NCBI RefSeq assembly: GCF_003254475.1 | Contig: NZ_QFYQ01000001.1 | Location: forward strand, 2,976,001-3,040,000 | DNA: 64,000 nucleotides | From: Phenylobacterium soli | GTDB taxonomy: Bacteria; Pseudomonadota; Alphaproteobacteria; Caulobacterales; Caulobacteraceae | Direction of reading: 5' to 3' | Shown here: positions 17,948 to 25,048 of the stretch, in pieces | Position numbering within the stretch: position 1 is the first letter of the stretch | Layout: the number at the start of each line of letters is the position of its first letter | Notes under the pieces: generated by a model | The model's database searches: none | Told to the model about the DNA's origin: nothing | What the model saw: only the letters and a program-made list of their open reading frames with translations | Made by a program: the position numbers and the translations under genes

Positions 17948-18376
17948 TCAGTCGTCGCGGTGGACGCGCTCGCGCCGCTCGTGCCGCTCCTGGGCTTCCA
18001 GGCTCAGGGTGGCGATCGGGCGGGCTTCGAGACGGGCCACGCCGATCGGCTCGCCGGTCTCCTCGCAGTAGCCGTAGGAGCCGTCCTCGATCCTGCGGAG
18101 CGCCTCGTCGATCTTGGAAATCAGCTTGCGCTGGCGATCGCGGGTGCGCAGCTCCAGTGCCCGGTCGGTTTCCGACGAGGCCCGGTCCGCGAGGTCGGGA
18201 TGGTTTTCAGTCTCGCTCTGGAGGTGCGTCAGGGTCTCGCGAGATTCCCTGAGGATTTCCTCCTTCCAGTTCATGAGCTTCTGCTTGAAGTACTCAAGCT
18301 GACGCTCGTTCATGAACTCCTCGTCCTCGGAAGGACGGTAGTCGGACTTTTCAGCCAGAACTGCGGCTGTTTTCAT
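17948..18376 (-). CDS. dksA: DksA-family RNA polymerase-binding regulator
   Basis: 142 residues from ATG 18376, chosen because GAGGT lies correctly before it; a longer start at 18412 is less likely. A coiled coil carries the D-x2-D-x-A tip motif at 61-66 (DLADRA), and the C-terminal globule reads GYCEETGEPIG. Only one cysteine (C104) remains where E. coli DksA has four zinc ligands, as known for some alphaproteobacterial DksA proteins. It enters the polymerase secondary channel and works with ppGpp. A TTGAAA/TATAAG promoter lies upstream and a terminator follows. Confidence 0.92.
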   Translation of the reverse strand: MKTAAVLAEKSDYRPSEDEEFMNERQLEYFKQKLMNWKEEILRESRETLTHLQSETENHPDLADRASSETDRALELRTRDRQRKLISKIDEALRRIEDGSYGYCEETGEPIGVARLEARPIATLSLEAQERHERRERVHRDD

Positions 18377-18420
18377 GGACACCTCGAGCCCCCTGAACTC
18401 CCCGAGTGACACGCGGGCGG

Positions 18421-18448
18421 CTTATAGCAAAATGAACAGTGGTTTCAA
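18421..18448 (-). promoter_or_regulatory. Predicted sigma-70-type promoter for dksA
   Basis: On the minus strand, TTGAAA (18448-18443) and TATAAG (18426-18421) are separated by 16 bases, a strong fit to the vegetative consensus. The predicted start would leave a leader of about 40 bases before the dksA ATG at 18376. Confidence 0.55.
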
Positions 18449-18473
18449 ATCGCTCGCGGTAATACCCGCGTGA

Positions 18474-18938
18474 TCATGCCGCACGCGGGCCCTCGCCCTC
18501 CCCCTGGGTGAGGCTCCGGGCCTGCTCAAGCTTGGCGAGCTCAACCGAGGCGCGCGTCTCTATCTCGTCGAGGAGGCCTTCGAGGCGCGGATCGTCGGTG
18601 GCGGCGCGCTGTTCGCGGATCGTGCGGTGCAGGCGCTCCAGGTCGGCGCCGGTCACCCGGCCCTCCAGGAGGGCGATCTTCAGGCCTTCGAGCACGTCCA
18701 GCAGCCGGCTCGCCCGGCCCACCGCCCGGCGCTTGCGCTCCAGCGGACCGCCGACGTCCTGCAGGGTGAGCAGCGCCTCGACCCCCACGACCGCATTGGC
18801 GGAGCTGACGCCCGTGCTCTGGCTCGGCGCGGCCGGGGCCTGCGCGCCCGGCAGCCGGAAGCCATCGCCGCCGCCGGCCGGGCGCGACGAGCGTGGCCCG
18901 CCCGCCTGTCCGACCCCACCTGTTCCGGTGACCTTCAT
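18474..18938 (-). CDS. fliX: Flagellar assembly trans-acting factor FliX
   Basis: 154 residues. A Gly/Pro/Ala-rich N-terminal 40 residues precede a helical domain with NAVVGVEALLTLQDVG near 48-63 and LLDVLEGLKIALLEGRVTGADLERL near 79-103. This is the FliX pattern of Caulobacteraceae, a membrane-associated class II protein that couples assembly of the early flagellar structure to the sigma-54 activator FlbD. It is divergent from flgI, as in Caulobacter crescentus, with a CtrA-like half-site 55 bases upstream of its ATG. Confidence 0.87.
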   Translation of the reverse strand: MKVTGTGGVGQAGGPRSSRPAGGGDGFRLPGAQAPAAPSQSTGVSSANAVVGVEALLTLQDVGGPLERKRRAVGRASRLLDVLEGLKIALLEGRVTGADLERLHRTIREQRAATDDPRLEGLLDEIETRASVELAKLEQARSLTQGEGEGPRAA

Positions 18939-18992
18939 GCGCCGACTCTACTCCTGGCTCAGCCTGAAGGTTCGGGCCCGGGTGATTGCAGT

Positions 18993-19000
18993 ATGGTTAA
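18993..19000 (-). promoter_or_regulatory. CtrA-like half-site facing fliX
   Basis: ATGGTTAA reads TTAACCAT on the minus strand, a known alphaproteobacterial CtrA half-motif. It lies 55 bases upstream of the fliX ATG, suitable for class II activation. The second TTAA of the full TTAA-N7-TTAA box is not conserved. Confidence 0.4.
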
Positions 19001-19041
19001 TGCCGGGCAATTTCTGCCGGGAGGCGCCGGCAACCTGCCCG

Positions 19042-19049
19042 TTAACCAT
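19042..19049 (+). promoter_or_regulatory. CtrA-like half-site upstream of flgI
   Basis: TTAACCAT on the plus strand, inverted relative to the copy at 18993-19000 and 42 bases before the sigma-54 promoter. Two half-sites in one 200-base divergent flagellar region are more than expected by chance in such GC-rich DNA. Binding is inferred. Confidence 0.35.
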
Positions 19050-19090
19050 CTGTCCTGCTGATTTTACATAGGTTTTCGACGCGCTCCAAT

Positions 19091-19105
19091 TGGCACGCGC
19101 CTCGC
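19091..19105 (+). promoter_or_regulatory. Sigma-54 (-24/-12) promoter of flgI
   Basis: TGGCACGCGCCTCGC matches TGGCACG-N4-TTGC at all but one position, with exact 10-base spacing between the GG and GC elements. Transcription would begin near 19117. It overlaps the first in-frame ATG (19106), which therefore cannot be the translation start. Class III flagellar genes in Caulobacter use sigma-54 with FlbD. Confidence 0.82.
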
Positions 19106-19138
19106 ATGCACACGAGCGAAGCAGCTTCGTCGGTGAAC

Positions 19139-20248
19139 ATGCGTCATCTCTTCCGAGCCCTCGCCGCAGGCCTCCTGGCCGTCGCCGTCTCCGGCGCGCC
19201 GGCCTTCGCCAAGTCGCGGATCAAGGACATCGTCGACTTCGAGGGCGTGCGCGACAACATGCTGGTCGGCTACGGCATCGTGGTCGGCCTGAACGGCACC
19301 GGCGACGCCCTGCGCAACGCACCGATGACCAAGCAGAGCCTCGAGGCGATGCTGGAGCGGCTGGGCGTCAACACCCGCGACGCGAACCTGAACACCAAGA
19401 ACGTCGCCGCCGTGATGGTCACCGCCAAGCTGCCGGCCTTCGCCGCGGCCGGCGCCCACGTCGACGTCAACGTGTCCGCCCTCGGCGACGCCAAGAGCCT
19501 GCTGGGCGGCACCCTGCTGGTCACCCCGCTTCTGGGGGCCGACGGCCAGGCCTATGCGGTGGCCCAGGGCACGGTGCAGACCGGCTCGATCAGCGCCCAG
19601 GGCGCCTCGGGCTCGACCGTCTCCAAGGGCGTGCCGACCGCCGGCCGCATCGCCGGCGGGGCCATCGTCGAGCGCGAGATCGCCTTCAACTTCGACGCGA
19701 TGCCGCAGATGCGGCTGACCCTGAAGAACCCCGACTTCACCACCGCCCACCGCATCGCCGACGTGATCAACGCCAAGTGGCCGGGCTCGGCCCTCGCCGA
19801 GAACCCGACCATCGTGGCCGTCCGCGCCCCCGCCGGCCAGGACATGATGGGCTTCATCACCCAGGCCGAGAACCTCTCGGTCGAGCCCGACTCGCCCGCG
19901 AAGGTGGTCATCGACGAAGTCGCCGGCGTCATCGTCATGGGCGAGAACGTTCGGGTCTCCACGGTCGCCATCCAGCAGGGCAACCTGACCATCACGGTGC
20001 GCGAGAGCCCGGCGGTCAGCCAGCCGCCCCCCTTCGCCCGCACCGGCAGCACGGCCGTGGTGCCCCAGTCCGACGTCTCGGTCGACGAGGAGAAGGGCAA
20101 GCAGTTCCTGACCGTGAGGTCGGGCGCCTCGCTCGCCACCCTGGTCGCCGGCCTCAACGCCCTCGGCGTCACCCCGCGCGACATGATTTCCATCCTCCAG
20201 ACCATCAAGGCCGCGGGCGCGCTGCAGGCCGACATCGAGGTGATGTGA
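19139..20248 (+). CDS. flgI: Flagellar basal-body P-ring protein FlgI
   Basis: 369 residues from ATG 19139; the upstream ATG at 19106 lies within the sigma-54 promoter and would not be transcribed. A signal peptide ([22 protein letters not shown]) precedes the highly conserved [28 protein letters not shown] start, [12 protein letters not shown], and the end [35 protein letters not shown]. FlgI forms the periplasmic ring around the flagellar rod. It heads an operon with two small flagellar genes, joined by one-base overlaps. Confidence 0.96.
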   Translation: MRHLFRALAAGLLAVAVSGAPAFAKSRIKDIVDFEGVRDNMLVGYGIVVGLNGTGDALRNAPMTKQSLEAMLERLGVNTRDANLNTKNVAAVMVTAKLPAFAAAGAHVDVNVSALGDAKSLLGGTLLVTPLLGADGQAYAVAQGTVQTGSISAQGASGSTVSKGVPTAGRIAGGAIVEREIAFNFDAMPQMRLTLKNPDFTTAHRIADVINAKWPGSALAENPTIVAVRAPAGQDMMGFITQAENLSVEPDSPAKVVIDEVAGVIVMGENVRVSTVAIQQGNLTITVRESPAVSQPPPFARTGSTAVVPQSDVSVDEEKGKQFLTVRSGASLATLVAGLNALGVTPRDMISILQTIKAAGALQADIEVM

Positions 20249-20556
20249 TGACGACCCCGCTCTCGGTCTCCCCGTCCCTGCTCGCGCCCACCGCCCAGCC
20301 CACCGCCGCGGAAATGGCCAAGCGCAGCCAGATCAAGCAGACCGCCCAGGACTTCGAGTCCTCCTTCCTGTCGGTGATGATGCAGCAGATGTTCGCCGGC
20401 CTCTCGACCGACGGCCCCTTCGGCGGCGGCCCCGGCGAGGAGATGTTCCGCTCGGTGCTCACCGACGCCATGGCCAAGCAGGTCACCAGGACCGGCGGCG
20501 TCGGCGTCGCCGCGAGCGTCGAGCGCGAGATGCTCAAGCTGCAGGGGCTGAGCTGA
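20248..20556 (+). CDS. cheL: Rod-binding protein (FlgJ N-terminal type, CheL)
   Basis: 102 residues from ATG 20248 (TGATG overlap with flgI). The core [23 protein letters not shown] near 29-51 and [16 protein letters not shown] near 66-81 is the rod-binding domain of FlgJ, which caps or scaffolds the growing flagellar rod. The muramidase domain of enterobacterial FlgJ is absent, usual for alphaproteobacteria, where this product is often named CheL. It overlaps the next gene by one base. Confidence 0.85.
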   Translation: MTTPLSVSPSLLAPTAQPTAAEMAKRSQIKQTAQDFESSFLSVMMQQMFAGLSTDGPFGGGPGEEMFRSVLTDAMAKQVTRTGGVGVAASVEREMLKLQGLS

Positions 20557-21008
20557 TGGCCCTCTCCGCCCAGGACGCCACCGACCGCGTCGCCCAGCTC
20601 GTCACCCTGACCGAGCGCCTCACCGAGCTGATCGCCGTCCAGGCCCAGGCCTTCGAGCAGCACCGTCCGCAGGACGCCGCCGGCCTGATCGACGAGACCT
20701 CCAAGCTGGCCAACATCTACCGCCACGAGTCGGCCAAGGTGCGGGCCAATCCGAAACTGATCGCCGGCGCGCCCCTGGCCGACCGCACCCGGCTGGTCCG
20801 CGCGACCGAGGCCTTCGACGCCGTCCTCGCCCGCCAGTCCCGCGCCCTCGACGCGGCCCGCACCGTCACCGAGGGGTTGGTCAAGGCCATCGCCGAGGAA
20901 GTCGCCAGCCAGCGTCAGAAGGGCGCCGCCGAAGGCTATGGCCCCAGCGGCGAGCGGGCCGTGAAGCCCGCGGACGGCCGGGCCATCACCCTCAACCGCC
21001 GGGCCTGA
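20556..21008 (+). CDS. FlgN/FlbY-like flagellar protein
   Basis: 150 residues, almost all helical. AQLVTLTERLTELIAVQAQAFEQHRP near 13-38 and LIDETSKLANIYRHESAKVRANP near 44-66 resemble FlgN-type export chaperones for hook-associated proteins; Caulobacter relatives call the gene flbY. The C-terminal 35 residues are polar and variable, ending TLNRRA. It is third in the flgI operon by one-base overlap, which supports a flagellar role. The exact partner is not visible from the sequence. Confidence 0.68.
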   Translation: MALSAQDATDRVAQLVTLTERLTELIAVQAQAFEQHRPQDAAGLIDETSKLANIYRHESAKVRANPKLIAGAPLADRTRLVRATEAFDAVLARQSRALDAARTVTEGLVKAIAEEVASQRQKGAAEGYGPSGERAVKPADGRAITLNRRA

Positions 21009-21031
21009 ACCTCCCGCCCGATTTCAAACGA

Positions 21032-21060
21032 TTGTATGACCTTGCGGAACGGGGTTATGG
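21032..21060 (+). promoter_or_regulatory. Possible promoter of the ribH leader
   Basis: TTGTAT (21032-21037) and TTATGG (21055-21060) with a 17-base spacer lie just upstream of the riboswitch. Both boxes are only moderate matches. A perfect 7-bp stem CCGCCGG-GCTGTT-CCGGCGG (21070-21089) follows; it could end the flgI operon or belong to the ribH leader. Confidence 0.3.
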
Positions 21061-21093
21061 TCGGCCCTGCCGCCGGGCTGTTCCGGCGGACTA

Positions 21094-21270
21094 CGTTCTC
21101 AGGGCGGGGTGAAACTCCCCACCGGCGGTAATGCCCTCCAAGGCTCCATGCGGGCGGCGGAGGGACGAGCCCGCGGGCGCCTGACGGCCAGTCTCTCCAG
21201 TCGGCCGGCAGGGACGAGCAGACACCGGTGCGATCCCGGGGCCGACGGTCATAGTCCGGTTATGAGAACC
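21094..21270 (+). ncRNA. FMN riboswitch (RFN element)
   Basis: The conserved blocks occur in order: TTCTCAGGGCGGGGTGAAA at 21096 onward, CTCCCCACCGGCGGTA, GAGCCCGCGGGCGC, CAGACACCGGTGCGATCC, GGGGCCGACGGTCATAGTCC, and the closing ATGAGAA that pairs with TTCTC. It binds FMN in the mRNA leader and lowers expression of riboflavin genes. The regulated gene, ribH, starts 90 bases later. A GGACTCC-GCAA-GGAGTCC stem-loop (21285-21302) lies between and may be the expression platform; it has no T-run, favouring translational control. Confidence 0.95.
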
Positions 21271-21284
21271 GCCGATCCGCGTCC

Positions 21285-21302
21285 GGACTCCGCAAGGAGT
21301 CC
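21285..21302 (+). promoter_or_regulatory. Stem-loop in the FMN riboswitch expression platform
   Basis: Perfect 7-bp stem with a GCAA (GNRA) tetraloop, between the aptamer and the ribH start. Without a following T-run it is not an intrinsic terminator. It may be the alternative fold switched by FMN. Confidence 0.5.
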
Positions 21303-21359
21303 CGCGCGGACTTCGGCGTCTCCCTGAGTCGTGGCTCAACCCCGATCAGGGATTAGACC

Positions 21360-21875
21360 ATGACCCAAGCGATCCAACAGGCCAGCCAGCCGGTCGCCTA
21401 CGAACTCCCCACCGCCAACGGCGCCTATCGCGCAGCCCGCATCGGCTTCGTGCACGGCCTGTGGCATGCCGACATCGTCCGCGAGGCCCATACCGGCTTC
21501 GTCGAGGAGATGACCGCGCTCGGCTTCCCCGCCGAGGGCATCGACCGCTTCGAGACCCCCGGCGCCTTCGAGATCCCGCTGCACGCCCAGACCCTGGCCC
21601 GCACCGGCCGCTACGCCGCGATCGTGGCGGCGGCCTTCGTGGTCGACGGCGGCATCTACCGCCACGATTTCGTCGCCGGGACGGTGGTCAACGCCCTCAT
21701 GCAGGTGCAGCTCGCCACCGAGACCCCCGTGTTCTCCGTCGTGCTGACGCCGCACCATTTCCATGAGCACGACGTCCACCAGCGGTTCTTCTACGAGCAC
21801 TTCCGGGTGAAGGGCCAGGAGGCGGCGCGCGCCTGCCGCCTGACCCTCGACAGCCTCGCCAAGCTGGCGGCGTGA
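21360..21875 (+). CDS. ribH: 6,7-dimethyl-8-ribityllumazine synthase, type II
   Basis: 171 residues. RIGFVHGLWHADIV near 27-40, ETPGAFEIPLHAQ near 64-76 and the His-rich catalytic loop TPHHFHEHDVHQRFF near 129-143 identify lumazine synthase. The sequence is of the RibH2 type (decameric form known in Brucella and rhizobia) rather than the icosahedral type I. It condenses the ribityl-aminopyrimidinedione with dihydroxybutanone phosphate, the step before riboflavin. It stands apart from other rib genes under its own FMN riboswitch. Confidence 0.93.
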   Translation: MTQAIQQASQPVAYELPTANGAYRAARIGFVHGLWHADIVREAHTGFVEEMTALGFPAEGIDRFETPGAFEIPLHAQTLARTGRYAAIVAAAFVVDGGIYRHDFVAGTVVNALMQVQLATETPVFSVVLTPHHFHEHDVHQRFFYEHFRVKGQEAARACRLTLDSLAKLAA

Positions 21876-21888
21876 GGGAGGCGCGGCG

Positions 21889-22329
21889 ATGGATCAAAGC
21901 ATCGACGGCCCCTTGCCGGGTTTCGAGCCGCACGACCGCAAGAGCCCACTGACCGATCCCTGGGAGCCGCTCTTCAGCCGCCTGGCGGGAGAGCGGGTGA
22001 TCCTCGGGCTGCGCGCCGCGGCGGCCCACACCAACAGCCGCGGCTTCGTCCACGGCGGGCTGATCTCGGCGCTGGCCGACAACGCCATGGGGCTCTCCTG
22101 CGCCCGCACGCTCGGCCACGCCGGCGGCCTGGTGACGGTGAGCCTCTCCGTCGACTTCCTCGGCGCGGCCTACAAGGGCCAGTGGCTGGAGTTCGACACG
22201 GTGTTCGTGAAACCGGGCTCCACGCTCTGCTTCGCGCAGGCCTTCGTCACGGCCGATGGCCAGCCGTGCGCCAGGGCCGACGCGGTCTTCCGCGTCGTCG
22301 GGCGCGAGGCGGAGAGGAAGGCGTCATGA
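21889..22329 (+). CDS. PaaI-family hotdog thioesterase
   Basis: 146 residues with the hotdog signature NSRGFVHGGLISALADNAMG near 46-65 (HGG-x3-A-x-D) and VSLSVDFLGAAYKGQW near 85-100. These enzymes hydrolyse acyl- or aryl-CoA thioesters as dimers or tetramers; the substrate cannot be read from sequence. It lies 13 bases after ribH, possibly on the same transcript, and its end overlaps the convergent ABC-F gene by 6 bases. Confidence 0.82.
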   Translation: MDQSIDGPLPGFEPHDRKSPLTDPWEPLFSRLAGERVILGLRAAAAHTNSRGFVHGGLISALADNAMGLSCARTLGHAGGLVTVSLSVDFLGAAYKGQWLEFDTVFVKPGSTLCFAQAFVTADGQPCARADAVFRVVGREAERKAS

Positions 22330-23925
22330 CCGCAAGCTGACCGTCCGCGCGACCCCGATTTCCGCGAGGAAGTCGGGGTCGTGACTGGCCACGAGCAGGG
22401 CCCCGTCATACCCGCGGAGCGCCGCCTCCACCGCGGCGATCGAGTCGAGATCGAGATGGTTGGTCGGCTCGTCGAGGATCAGGAGCTGGGGCGGCGCCTC
22501 GCCGGCCAGGACGCAGGCCAGGGCCGCGCGCAGCCGCTCGCCGCCGCTCAAGGCGCCCACCCGCTTGCCCGCGTCCCGGTTACGGAACAGGAAGCGCGCC
22601 AGGGCCGCGTGGGCGTCGTTGATCGTGGCCGCTGGGTTCAGTCGGCGATAGGCCTCGATCAGGGTCTCGTCCGTCTTGAGGATCGCCGTCTGCTGGTCGA
22701 CGAGCGCCGGGCGGACGCCGAGCCGCACCGCGCCAACAGTGGGCGAGAGCTCGCCGGCCGCCAGGCGGATGGCGGTGGTCTTGCCGGCGCCGTTCGGCCC
22801 CTGCAGGGCGATGCGCTCCGGCCCGGTGATCCGCAGGCTGAATCCTGAGAGGACCGGTGGGCCGCCGGCGTAGGCGAAGCCCGCGTCCTCGATGACGAGC
22901 ACCGTCTTGCCCGCGGCGAGACCCGAGGGCGGGAGATCGAAGGCCAGCGTCCGCAGGCGCTCCACCCTGGCCCCGGCCTCGGCGAGCTGGGCGACGGCCT
23001 CCGCCTTCTGGCGCTCGGCCAGGCGATCCCCGCGGCCGCCCGAGTTCTCGGCCCGTTCGGCCTGGCGCCCCAGCAGGATCTTCGGCTCGCTCCGGCGCGC
23101 GGCGAAGCGGCGGCCGGCGGCGTCGCGGCGCGCCTGTCGCTCGGTGGCCGCCTGGGCCTCACGCGACGCACGCGCCACCGCCCGCTCCGCCTCCGCGAGG
23201 TCGCGCGCTGCGGCCGCCTCCTCGGCGGCCTTGCGCTCGGCATAGAGGTCGTAGCCGCCGCCATAGATGCGGGCGCCCAGGCTGGTCAGTTCGACGATCC
23301 GGTCCATGCGCCGCAGCAGCGCCCGGTCGTGGCTCACCACCACCGCTCCGCCGCTCCAGGCGCCCAACGCCTCGGCCACCAGGGCGCGGCCCGCCGCATC
23401 GAGGTTGTTGGTCGGCTCGTCGAGCAGGAGGACGTCGGGGCCGCGGGCGATCAGGCCGGCGAGCGCGGCGCGGGTGCGCTGGCCGCCACTGAGGTCGGCG
23501 GCCGGGCGCTGCAGGTCGAGGCCGGCGAGGCCCACGCCCGCCAGGGCGGCCTCGAGGCGCGCCTCCAGCGTCCAGTCCGCCTCTGCAAGGTCCTCGGCGT
23601 CCCCCTCCCCGCCTGCGATCCGGGACAGGCGCGCGAGGGGCTCGGCCAGGCCCATCAGATCGGCGACGCAGGCGCCAGGCGGCGGCTCGAGCGACTGGGC
23701 GAGCACGCCCACCGAGCCGGTGCGGGCGACGGCGCCCTCGGCGGGATCGGCCTCGCCGGAGAGGATGCGCAGGAGCGTGGTCTTGCCGACGCCGTTTCGG
23801 CCGACGAGGCCTGTACGCTCGCGGCCGAGGGCGAGGGTCAGGTCTTCGAAGAGGGTGCGGCCGTCAGGGGTTCGGGCGGCGACGGAATCGAGCGTCAGGA
23901 AGGCGGGCGTGGAGGGGGCAGACAT
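22324..23925 (-). CDS. ABC-F family ATPase
   Basis: 533 residues with two ATPase domains and no membrane segment: Walker A GRNGVGKTT near 38-46 and GPNGAGKTT near 370, signatures LSGGQRTR and LSGGERLR, Walker B LLLDEPTNNLD and LILDEPTNHLD. A charged linker (AERKAAEEAAAARDLAEAE) joins them. ABC-F proteins act on ribosomes, relieving stalling or giving antibiotic resistance. The ATG has no good ribosome site, but a 39-codon ORF with AGGAGG starts 58 bases upstream and overlaps it out of frame. Paralogue identity (Uup/YheS or resistance type) is unclear. Confidence 0.87.
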   Translation of the reverse strand: MSAPSTPAFLTLDSVAARTPDGRTLFEDLTLALGRERTGLVGRNGVGKTTLLRILSGEADPAEGAVARTGSVGVLAQSLEPPPGACVADLMGLAEPLARLSRIAGGEGDAEDLAEADWTLEARLEAALAGVGLAGLDLQRPAADLSGGQRTRAALAGLIARGPDVLLLDEPTNNLDAAGRALVAEALGAWSGGAVVVSHDRALLRRMDRIVELTSLGARIYGGGYDLYAERKAAEEAAAARDLAEAERAVARASREAQAATERQARRDAAGRRFAARRSEPKILLGRQAERAENSGGRGDRLAERQKAEAVAQLAEAGARVERLRTLAFDLPPSGLAAGKTVLVIEDAGFAYAGGPPVLSGFSLRITGPERIALQGPNGAGKTTAIRLAAGELSPTVGAVRLGVRPALVDQQTAILKTDETLIEAYRRLNPAATINDAHAALARFLFRNRDAGKRVGALSGGERLRAALACVLAGEAPPQLLILDEPTNHLDLDSIAAVEAALRGYDGALLVASHDPDFLAEIGVARTVSLRS

Positions 23926-23983
23926 GGGCGACCGATGCGACGTGGACGTTCGGGACGAGCGGGATGTCCGTCGCGTGGCGCAT
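23864..23983 (-). CDS. Short leader ORF overlapping the ABC-F start
   Basis: From ATG 23983 a 39-codon frame runs to TGA 23864, overlapping the ABC-F start (23925) in another frame. Unlike the main gene it has a perfect AGGAGG 9 bases upstream. The peptide begins MRHATDIPLVPNVHVASVAH and has no membrane segment or known domain. It may couple or attenuate ABC-F translation, as leader peptides do for several ribosome-protection genes. Whether it is translated is inferred from the ribosome site. Confidence 0.5.
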   Translation of the reverse strand: MRHATDIPLVPNVHVASVAHVCPLHARLPDARFRRRPNP

Positions 23984-24012
23984 GGTCGAAGACCTCCTAT
24001 ACGGAAGGCGCA

Positions 24013-24041
24013 AAGGTAGGGCGCGCCGCAGGGGGGCGCAA
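24013..24041 (-). promoter_or_regulatory. Possible promoter of the ABC-F leader and gene
   Basis: On the minus strand TTGCGC (24041-24036), a 17-base spacer and TACCTT (24018-24013) give a fair vegetative promoter. Transcription from about 24006 would leave roughly 22 bases before the leader ORF ATG. Confidence 0.35.
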
Positions 24042-24062
24042 CAGCAGCCGATCAGGTCCCAG

Positions 24063-24515
24063 TCAGCGACTGGTCTCGGCCTCCCGGCGGGCGCGGTCCC
24101 GGTCTTCCTTCGAAGCCAGCGGCTCCGGCATGACCAGCAGGACCAGGGAGAAGCCCGCCCCGGCCATCACCAGCAACCATTCGCCGATGCCGGCCGCGAA
24201 GCCGAGGACCGCCGCCACCCAGATCGCCGCCGCCGTGGTGACGCCCACCGTGCGCAGGCGCACGCCCGGATGGACGATGACGCCGGCGCCGAGGAAGCCG
24301 ATGCCGGCCAGCATGCCCTGCAGGGTGCGGCTGGTGGCGGCCGGGTCGATGACGCCGAGCCGGGCGGCCATGGCCCCGGCCACCGCGCCCCCGATGCCGA
24401 TCAGGCCGAAGGTGCGCGCGCCGATGAACTGGTAGCGGCGCGAACGCTCCAGCCCGAGCATCGAACACGCCAGGGCGGCGACGAAGATGCGGAGGATGAT
24501 CTGCGGATCTGACAT
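24063..24515 (-). CDS. MgtC/SapB family membrane protein
   Basis: 150 residues from ATG 24515 (an ATG at 24527 is possible). About four or five helices carry the family signature: LACSMLGLERSRR near 15-27, RTFGLIGIGGAVAG near 34-47, and AGIGFLGAGVIVHPG near 70-84. MgtC-like proteins influence magnesium homeostasis or F-ATPase activity; many environmental homologues are uncharacterised. It lies 74 bases after the cupredoxin gene on the same strand. Confidence 0.85.
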   Translation of the reverse strand: MSDPQIILRIFVAALACSMLGLERSRRYQFIGARTFGLIGIGGAVAGAMAARLGVIDPAATSRTLQGMLAGIGFLGAGVIVHPGVRLRTVGVTTAAAIWVAAVLGFAAGIGEWLLVMAGAGFSLVLLVMPEPLASKEDRDRARREAETSR

Positions 24516-24589
24516 GGCGGGACTCAATGCCCCGACAGTCCGAACCCCGCTTTGAGGCGGGTCAAGCGCTCAGGGCTGGTCGGCCCCGC

Positions 24590-24952
24590 CTAGTCGGCCA
24601 CCGCGGTCAGGACGCCGGACGCGGTGTCCGGATGCAACTCGCCCATGAAGTTGTAGGTCCCCGGCTTCAGGGGCCCCACCGTGAAGCTCGCCCGAGCCCG
24701 CGGGGTGACGTCCTTCTCGACGCGGAGGTCTTCGCTGTCGAATTCCTCCACGGCGGGATCTTCGTTGATGAGCTCGATGCGCACCGTGCGGCCGGCCGGC
24801 ACCGTGACCTTGTCGGGCGCGAACCGGTGGTCCCGGAGGGTCAGGCTCACCCGCACCTCCTCCGCGCCAGACGCCGCCGGCGCGCTCGTCGCCACGGCGG
24901 GAAGGACGGACAGCAGGACCGTCAGGACAGCAGCGACCGGTTTCGAGCCCAT
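24590..24952 (-). CDS. Secreted cupredoxin-domain protein
   Basis: 120 residues from ATG 24952, which has GAGGAG at good spacing; a longer start at 24988 is unlikely. A signal peptide (PVAAVLTVLLSVLPAVATSAPAAS) is followed by a plastocyanin-like beta-sandwich: HRFAPDKVTVPAGRTVRIELINEDPAVEEFDSEDL near 40-75 and PGTYNFMGELHPDTASG near 95-112. Classical Cys/Met/His type-1 copper ligands are incomplete (no Cys), so it may bind metal weakly. It is divergent from a beta-barrel protein gene. Confidence 0.78.
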   Translation of the reverse strand: MGSKPVAAVLTVLLSVLPAVATSAPAASGAEEVRVSLTLRDHRFAPDKVTVPAGRTVRIELINEDPAVEEFDSEDLRVEKDVTPRARASFTVGPLKPGTYNFMGELHPDTASGVLTAVAD

Positions 24953-24998
24953 GGGCTTCTCCTCGATTGCCCCACCCTTATCCTGCAATTGACAATCG

Positions 24999-25030
24999 CT
25001 CGCAACACTATATGCGAACGGCTCGCAACA
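24999..25030. repeat. Direct repeat GCTCGCAAC x2 in a divergent promoter
   Basis: GCTCGCAAC occurs at 24999-25007 and 25022-25030, 23 bases start to start (about two helical turns). A TTGACA at 24990-24995 with a possible TATGCG at 25012-25017 suggests a promoter for the plus-strand gene, so the copies flank its -10 region. A shared regulator for the divergent pair is possible; no known box matches. Confidence 0.4.
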
Positions 25031-25048
25031 AATGGAGTGATACGGGCA

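Noticed and set aside
19106..19138. ATG 19106 as the flgI start
   Set aside because: It lies within the sigma-54 promoter, upstream of the predicted transcription start.
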